Below are positions 4,432 through 8,615 of a stretch of DNA of 8,615 bases, one piece after another. The stretch lies in NCBI GenBank assembly GCA_023259315.1, contig JAHFQL010000051.1:1-8615 (forward strand), given 5' to 3'. Position 1 is the first letter of the stretch. Each line of letters begins with the position of its first letter. The stretch comes from Candidatus Woesearchaeota archaeon. Its GTDB lineage: Archaea; Nanoarchaeota; Nanoarchaeia; Woesearchaeales; GW2011-AR4. The notes below the pieces were generated by a model that was not told the DNA's origin, searched no databases, and was given only the letters and a program-made list of their open reading frames with translations. The translations under genes were made by a program, and so were the position numbers.

Positions 4432-5670
4432 TTATTGATTTTTTTGCGCGATTATCTCCAATATTTTATCGGCAACAGTCTTTTTGTCCGCTAATCTGAT
4501 ATGTTGAACTTTTCTTTTTCTGTCAACAACAAAAACCTCGTTGGTGTCAACATAGAAACCCATGTTTGCCCTGCCAACATCATTTGCAACTATCAAATCC
4601 GCATCAGCAGATTTTAGCAGGCTGTACGCACTTTCCATCAGTTCTTTTTGTGAAACTTTGTACTCTGCCTTAAAGCCAACCAAGAATATTTTTTTGTTTA
4701 AAGATTTTAGCCTTTCAAGTATTTTTGTTGTTGGAGTTAACTCAAGATGCAGACCATTATTGCTTTTTATTTTCTCATCACTTTTACTATTCAATTCAAA
4801 ATCAGAGACGGCAGCAGCATGTATAACAATATCCATGTTTTTCAGGTATTTTTTTATTTTAATGAACAAATCATTTGCTGTTGTGAACTTTTCCTCTTGC
4901 ATGTTATAATTTGGCTCTGCTGAATTGTGGCCCCTTAATAAAGTGACATCAGCTCCTCTCAAAAATGCCTGCTCTGCCATGCTTGTCCCCATTTTTCCTG
5001 AGCTTTTGTTTGTTATTATCCTCACAGGGTCTATCTCCTCAAAAGTGGCCCCTGCCGTCACCAAAACTTTTTTTCCCTTTAAAATACTTCTTTGCTTTAG
5101 CAACAATATCATTCTGTCCAAAATTCTCTTTGAATCTGCAAGCCTTCCAACTCCTTTGTAGCCGCAGGCCAACTCGCCATATTCAGGAGTGACAAAATGA
5201 TAATTCAAGCTTTTTAATTTACTAACATTTTCCTGTACAATTGGGTTCTTCCACATTTTTACATTCATGGCAGGGCATATGAGCACAGGGGCGATTGTTG
5301 CTGTAATCGAAGTAGTCAATAAGTCATCTGCAATTCCATTCGCTATTTTTCCTATGATGTTTGTAGATGCAGGGCATATAAGGAATAAATCGGCAATGTC
5401 TGCCACTGAAATGTGCTTTATAGGCTTATTTTTTTTGATGTATTCAATAAAATTAACTTTTGGATGGAATAATGTTGTGTGCACTTCATTTCCACTTGCT
5501 TTCTCAAAATCTTTGATATCAACCAGATGCGTGGACGCCTCGGTCATTATTATATGCACGTCTGCGCCGTTTTTTCTCAGTTCTTTGATTAATTTCAGTA
5601 CCTTGTAACAGGCTATGCCGCCGGTAATTCCAATTACTATATTTTTTCCTTTCAAAATATTATTCTTCAT
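4432..5670 (-). CDS. coaBC: Bifunctional phosphopantothenoylcysteine decarboxylase / phosphopantothenate-cysteine ligase
   Basis: A full-length 412-residue CoaBC. The CoaC half (about 1-190) is a flavoprotein of the HFCD family, with GITGGIACYK (14-23), the region of the catalytic His (His86, KHISVADIAD), PASTNIIGKIANGIADDLL (100-118), PAMN (133-136) and ACGYKGVGRL (168-177) with Cys169. The CoaB half (about 195-412) has TAGATFEEIDPVR (205-217), NKSSGKMG (221-228), AAAVSDF (285-291), KIKS (300-303) and GFKAE (332-336). It joins cysteine to 4'-phosphopantothenate, then oxidatively decarboxylates the product with FMN to 4'-phosphopantetheine. It is the first gene of a unit with pantoate kinase and the ligase, behind a leaderless-type promoter at 5696-5703. 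Cytosolic. All key blocks appear intact. Confidence 0.97.
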   Translation of the reverse strand: MKNNILKGKNIVIGITGGIACYKVLKLIKELRKNGADVHIIMTEASTHLVDIKDFEKASGNEVHTTLFHPKVNFIEYIKKNKPIKHISVADIADLFLICPASTNIIGKIANGIADDLLTTSITATIAPVLICPAMNVKMWKNPIVQENVSKLKSLNYHFVTPEYGELACGYKGVGRLADSKRILDRMILLLKQRSILKGKKVLVTAGATFEEIDPVRIITNKSSGKMGTSMAEQAFLRGADVTLLRGHNSAEPNYNMQEEKFTTANDLFIKIKKYLKNMDIVIHAAAVSDFELNSKSDEKIKSNNGLHLELTPTTKILERLKSLNKKIFLVGFKAEYKVSQKELMESAYSLLKSADADLIVANDVGRANMGFYVDTNEVFVVDRKRKVQHIRLADKKTVADKILEIIAQKNQ

Positions 5671-5695
5671 ATACTAAAAAACAAAGAAATATTGG

Positions 5696-5703
5696 TTTAT
5701 AAA
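5696..5703 (-). promoter_or_regulatory. coaBC: TATA box of the coaBC unit (leaderless transcript)
   Basis: The minus strand reads CCTTTATAAACC, with the TTTATAAA core centred about 29 bp before ATG 5670. Transcription would start at about 5672-5674, almost on the ATG, and no Shine-Dalgarno is present. This makes coaBC and the two genes behind it a separate unit from panB. Confidence 0.7.
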
Positions 5704-5725
5704 GGTTGGTGCCTCTCTAGATTTT

Positions 5726-6490
5726 TTAATGAAAACTATGTCCCTCATCAGGAAATTTCTTTTCCCTTACATCTTTGGCATAATCTTCAAATGCTTTTCT
5801 CATTTTGCTGCCAATTTCAGTATATCTTTTCAAAAACTTTGGCTTGAAGTCGCCGTAAAGCCCAAGAATATCGCTGGTAACAAGAACCTGCCCATCGCAA
5901 TGAATGCCTGCGCCTATGCCAATTGTGGGTATTTCTATTTTTTTTGTGATTGTTTCTGCAAGCGTCAATGGGATGCACTCAAGAACAACAGAGAAGCATC
6001 CGGCTTTGTCTAATTCTTCTGCCTCCTGCAGAATTCTTTCTGCGCCCTCTTTATCTTTTCCCTGCACCTTGAAATTAACTATTGTTTGCGGCGTTAATCC
6101 AATATGCCCCATCACCTCAATCTTATTTTTAACAAGAAATTCTGCAATTTCCGGCTTATTTTCAATTTTGACAGCATGAGCTCCAGATTCCAAGAACAGT
6201 TTTGCATTTTTTAACGCATCCTCTTCATTATCGTAAGTTCCAATGGGCATGTCCCCGACAATTAAAGTGTCTTTTGCCCCTCGCGCAACTGCTGACGTGG
6301 CTCGAATCATGTCATCCATTGTGACTTTTGTTGTGTTTTCATAGCCCAAGACAACCATTCCCAAAGAATCTCCGACAAGAATAATGTCAACTAATTTATC
6401 CATCAATTTTGCAGTAGGAAAATCATAAGCAGTGAGCATGGCTATCCTCTGCCTTGACTTCATTGATTTTATTTCTTGGACTGATTTCAT
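5726..6490 (-). CDS. panB: 3-methyl-2-oxobutanoate hydroxymethyltransferase (ketopantoate hydroxymethyltransferase)
   Basis: A 254-residue PanB, full length. It transfers a hydroxymethyl group from methylene-tetrahydropterin to 2-ketoisovalerate to give ketopantoate, the first committed step to pantoate. Visible motifs are LTAYDFPTA (19-27), VGDSLG (39-44) with Asp41, GDMPIGTY (79-86) with Asp80, KIE (108-110) with Glu110, VLECIP (169-174) with Glu171, and GIGAG (191-195). Asp41, Asp80 and Glu110 have the same relative spacing as the three metal ligands of the E. coli enzyme, and Glu171 fits the catalytic base. ATG 6490 lies 7 bp after the stop of the membrane-protein gene, with only a weak purine stretch (GAAAGG) before it. 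Ketopantoate reductase, the next step, is absent from the window. Confidence 0.96.
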   Translation of the reverse strand: MKSVQEIKSMKSRQRIAMLTAYDFPTAKLMDKLVDIILVGDSLGMVVLGYENTTKVTMDDMIRATSAVARGAKDTLIVGDMPIGTYDNEEDALKNAKLFLESGAHAVKIENKPEIAEFLVKNKIEVMGHIGLTPQTIVNFKVQGKDKEGAERILQEAEELDKAGCFSVVLECIPLTLAETITKKIEIPTIGIGAGIHCDGQVLVTSDILGLYGDFKPKFLKRYTEIGSKMRKAFEDYAKDVREKKFPDEGHSFH

Positions 6491-6497
6491 TTGCCTT

Positions 6498-6866
6498 TCA
6501 CTTTTTCAGATACTTAAAACTATATATATATAATGCGACATAAAGTGGTATGGTTATGAGTGTGCCTAGGAAATCAGCATAAACATAATTTGTTTTTTCT
6601 TGCAAAATTGGCACTGTAAAGTTTATGATTACATACCACGCAATAAAAAGCCAAAAATAAACCTTCCAGTAAAATGATTTTAATATTTTTTTCCCGAATG
6701 CTAAACCATATAACCCTATAAGAGAAGGAATGGATACTATGAAATCAATTGAATTTATTAAACCCAGATAATGCCACGATATATAATAGCCGTATATCAC
6801 AATTAGCACTAAAATTATAAGATAAATTTTCCAAAATAATTTATTTAGAGTTTTTTCTTTCTTCAC
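6498..6866 (-). CDS. Small four-helix integral membrane protein, unknown function
   Basis: 122 residues, dominated by four hydrophobic segments at about 12-32, 39-57, 66-86 and 99-117. Lys-rich ends (KKEK at 2-5, KYLKK at the C-terminus) and the loop GKKILK (58-63) place both termini inside by the positive-inside rule. I see no catalytic motif or recognised family; aromatic residues are abundant. The start is GTG 6866, chosen because a GGAGAGG at 6880-6874 lies 7 nt upstream. That places the first 26 bases of the gene over the end of the deoxyhypusine synthase gene, and its stop is 7 bp from panB. It is thus wedged in a tight operon between two conserved enzymes. A transport role linked to either pathway is possible but has no direct support. 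Confidence 0.8.
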   Translation of the reverse strand: MKKEKTLNKLFWKIYLIILVLIVIYGYYISWHYLGLINSIDFIVSIPSLIGLYGLAFGKKILKSFYWKVYFWLFIAWYVIINFTVPILQEKTNYVYADFLGTLITIPLYVALYIYSFKYLKK

Positions 6867-7782
6867 TTTTAATCCTCTCCATCAAAGCAGCATAAATTAT
6901 CGGCATTGCAATAGTCGCATCACAAATCAAGTCAACAAACTTTGCTTTAGGGTTCATTTTTCCCCATGAAATTCCCTCTTTCAGTTCCGCGCCTGAACTT
7001 CCCCCTGGCTCTGGCCTGTCCATCGTAACCTGCACGCCATAAGAGGCCATTCTTGGCGAAAGCTGCATTGCCTGCTGGATGTAATTTTTTGGAACTCCGC
7101 CTCCAAAATAAATTACTCCGCATTTTTTTGCAGTCCATGCAATGTCAATTATCTCTTTCAAGTCCTCAAAAGCTCTTGTCTCAGAATCTTTTCCTTTTGC
7201 CAATTGCCCCCAAACCATCAAGCCTATCCCGGAGTCAGATATTGCAGGGCAAAATAATGGAATTTTGTTTTCAAAGCAAGCCTTGCAAATTGACTTTTTT
7301 GGCGTTAACCTTCCAAGCTCCCATAAAAATTCCTTGATAGATTTTTTACTCTTCAGGCTATCAAAATTCTTCGCTATGAAGTCTTCCATTCCCTCATAAA
7401 TCTTATTGGGCATGTAAGACTCATAAACCCTGTCAAATCCCTTTTTGTGCAATTCCGCATCGTCAGCGTCTGCGCTTCCTTGATAATGCCTATAACCCAA
7501 AGCTTCTCCCAAATCATGGGTCAAGGTTGCTCCTGTTGTGACAACAGCATCTACCCATTTATTTTCAATCATCTCAATTATTATTTCCCTCATTCCTCCA
7601 GGCACCAAAGGGCCAGCCAATCCGAGAAATACTTTGCAGTCTTTGTCCTTAATCATTGCTTCGCAGATATTCACAGATTTTCCAAGCCTTCCTCCTGCAA
7701 GAACTCCGGCAGAATCCATTTTCTTGACTAGCTCGTTGACTGTTAAAGTTTTGTCAATCTTTACGTGATTTACTGGCTTCAT
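6841..7782 (-). CDS. Deoxyhypusine synthase
   Basis: A 313-residue deoxyhypusine synthase, which uses NAD and spermidine to place an aminobutyl group on one lysine of translation factor aIF5A. The catalytic lysine is in EGISWGKMNP (269-278), Lys275, matching the SWGK motif of characterised enzymes. NAD- and substrate-site stretches include LAGPLVPGGMRE (55-66), TTGATLTHDLGEALG (82-96), PAISDSGIG (179-187), YFGGGVPKNY (225-234) and DRPEPGGSSGAEL (255-267). Length is typical of archaeal members. Start ATG 7782 fits a TATA box at 7807-7814 and lacks a Shine-Dalgarno, suggesting a leaderless transcript. It leads a unit with the membrane protein and panB. No aIF5A gene is in the window. Identification is firm. 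Confidence 0.96.
   Translation of the reverse strand: MKPVNHVKIDKTLTVNELVKKMDSAGVLAGGRLGKSVNICEAMIKDKDCKVFLGLAGPLVPGGMREIIIEMIENKWVDAVVTTGATLTHDLGEALGYRHYQGSADADDAELHKKGFDRVYESYMPNKIYEGMEDFIAKNFDSLKSKKSIKEFLWELGRLTPKKSICKACFENKIPLFCPAISDSGIGLMVWGQLAKGKDSETRAFEDLKEIIDIAWTAKKCGVIYFGGGVPKNYIQQAMQLSPRMASYGVQVTMDRPEPGGSSGAELKEGISWGKMNPKAKFVDLICDATIAMPIIYAALMERIKSEERKNSK
6874..6880 (-). promoter_or_regulatory. Shine-Dalgarno GGAGAGG of the membrane-protein gene, inside the upstream gene
   Basis: The minus strand reads GGAGAGGATTAAAAGTG. The site is 7 nt before GTG 6866 and lies within the last codons of the deoxyhypusine synthase gene. It fixes the GTG start and supports overlapping, coupled translation. 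Confidence 0.75.
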
Positions 7783-7806
7783 TTACTTATAAGAATTAAA
7801 TAACTT

Positions 7807-7814
7807 ATTATAAA
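7807..7814 (-). promoter_or_regulatory. TATA box of the deoxyhypusine synthase unit (leaderless transcript)
   Basis: The minus strand reads TTTATAAT here, centred about 28 bp before ATG 7782, with transcription expected at about 7783-7785. The 76-bp gap is very AT-rich and other TATA-like strings exist (for example TTATAAG at about 7827-7833 on the minus strand), so the exact element is uncertain. Confidence 0.5.
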
Positions 7815-7858
7815 TGTTTATATTTTCTTATAATTATTGTAAAAAGATTCTTCTAAAA

Positions 7859-8615
7859 TTAAGTCAAAGTGAAAGGAATTTCTCTTTTTTCATCCTTTCT
7901 GCAATGGACTAACAATCTAAATTTTCCGTCTTTTTTTTCTAAGAATGGACTTAATGACAAGTAATCATCTCTGTTAAATGAAGCTACGTTATTTAATCCT
8001 ACCATCAGAACGGTTTTAACCAAACCGCCCATTTCCATTTCTCCAAAATAAGCAATTTTATCTCCAAATTCTTGTATCCAATAAATTGATTTAAATTTTG
8101 GATTGATATCGCCATAAAATTTACCTTCATAATAAGTTCTGACTTGCTGTAACCCATCTTCATCTATTGCCACGTAAACAATTTTGCCGCCCAAAAATCG
8201 TAAAGCTGGGTTTTGAGCCCTAAGCGTCTTTAGATATGCTTCTAAATCATTTCTAGATAAATGTAGGTATAAACCTGGATCCAAAAACAAATCAATATGT
8301 TTTGGAAGTCTATGCGTTCTAATTCCAAAGTGCTCTGGTCCTTCATTTCCTTCGCAATTAACAACCCATTTTTCGTTTCTTTTTTGTGCAGCATAATCTA
8401 ATTGCCCATTTGCAACAATTGGAGGAACTGCTATATCTTTATACCATGGGCCTTTATAATCGCCAATATTTACTCTTTTGCGAGCTTTGATTAAAATCTC
8501 CCTAAGAAGATAATGGTCATGTTCAGAATGCACTAATCTGTCTACGTTCCTAAATCTTTGTCTTGCATTTACTATATCGATTTCTATGACAACTTCTTCT
8601 AGTCTACTAATCGGT
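7859..8615 (-). CDS. Unrecognised protein, 5'-partial (runs off the right edge)
   Basis: The stop codon is TAA at 7861-7859, and the frame is open to the window edge, so the start lies outside. Codon-by-codon reading upstream of GTG 8533 gives coding-like sequence without a stop (PISRLEEVVIEIDIVNARQR, then FRNVDRL), so GTG 8533 is probably an internal valine. About 251 residues are visible. There is no signal peptide or membrane segment in the visible part. Features include an His-rich stretch HSEHDH just after that GTG, a Lys/Arg-rich helix REILIKARKRV, strands such as GGKIVYVAIDEDG and KFKSIYWIQEFGDKIAYFGE, and a single Cys-containing end LLVHCRKDEKREIPF. I do not recognise the family. It has its own stop 76 bp before the deoxyhypusine synthase start and is probably not in that unit. 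Confidence 0.75.
   Translation of the reverse strand, partial: PISRLEEVVIEIDIVNARQRFRNVDRLVHSEHDHYLLREILIKARKRVNIGDYKGPWYKDIAVPPIVANGQLDYAAQKRNEKWVVNCEGNEGPEHFGIRTHRLPKHIDLFLDPGLYLHLSRNDLEAYLKTLRAQNPALRFLGGKIVYVAIDEDGLQQVRTYYEGKFYGDINPKFKSIYWIQEFGDKIAYFGEMEMGGLVKTVLMVGLNNVASFNRDDYLSLSPFLEKKDGKFRLLVHCRKDEKREIPFTLT

Noticed and set aside
4562..5608. Plus-strand open frames opposite coaBC
   Set aside because: They are antisense to a fully conserved enzyme and encode Phe/Ser-rich, low-complexity sequences without motifs or start signals.
7053..7768. Plus-strand open frames opposite deoxyhypusine synthase
   Set aside because: Antisense to a conserved enzyme with all motifs intact; their composition is that of a shadow reading.
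1..8615. tRNA or rRNA genes, and insertion-sequence transposases
   Set aside because: No tRNA cloverleaf signature, no rRNA-like conserved stretch and no transposase frame was seen on either strand by eye.

Overview
This window is AT-rich and comes from an archaeon. The evidence is a pantoate kinase / phosphopantothenate synthetase pair (the archaeal route to 4'-phosphopantothenate), a deoxyhypusine synthase, a CoaBC, and TATA-box promoters about 25 bp upstream of start codons, giving probable leaderless transcripts. The AT-richness and very small intergenic gaps suggest an uncultivated lineage, possibly DPANN, but nothing here proves the lineage.

Layout. (1) 1-142: the last 15 codons of a plus-strand gene, then a GC-rich block of nested hairpins. 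(2) 143-1718, minus strand: an 11-codon mini-ORF (MEPKGKGNCGC), a 105-aa Cys-rich protein, a small HExxH metalloprotein and a flavin-reductase-like FMN protein. (3) 1719-1860: a divergent promoter region with two near-identical dyad operators exactly 30 bp apart, flanking a minus-strand TATA box. (4) 1861-2870, plus strand: a PadR-family regulator with an N-terminal Cys triplet, then a phosphoserine-phosphatase-like HAD hydrolase, each with its own leaderless-type promoter. (5) 2865-5670, minus strand: CoaBC, pantoate kinase and phosphopantothenate synthetase, tightly packed behind a leaderless promoter. (6) 5726-7782, minus strand: deoxyhypusine synthase, a four-helix membrane protein and PanB, overlapping or nearly touching. 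(7) 7859-8615, minus strand: an unrecognised protein whose 5' end lies beyond the window.

Functionally, PanB makes ketopantoate, pantoate kinase and phosphopantothenate synthetase convert pantoate plus beta-alanine to 4'-phosphopantothenate, and CoaBC makes 4'-phosphopantetheine. Ketopantoate reductase and CoaD are not in the window. The left half looks like a small accessory thiol/metal-stress locus: a Cys-bearing repressor candidate, clear operator-like dyads, and a divergent unit starting with two Cys-rich small proteins. It is the best candidate here for an undescribed system; its ligand and function are inference.

Translation signals fall in two classes. Genes at the head of a unit (padR, HAD, coaBC, deoxyhypusine synthase) have a TATA box about 25-29 bp from the start and no Shine-Dalgarno, while several internal genes (mini-ORF, Cys-rich protein, membrane protein, flavin reductase) have purine-rich Shine-Dalgarno sites.
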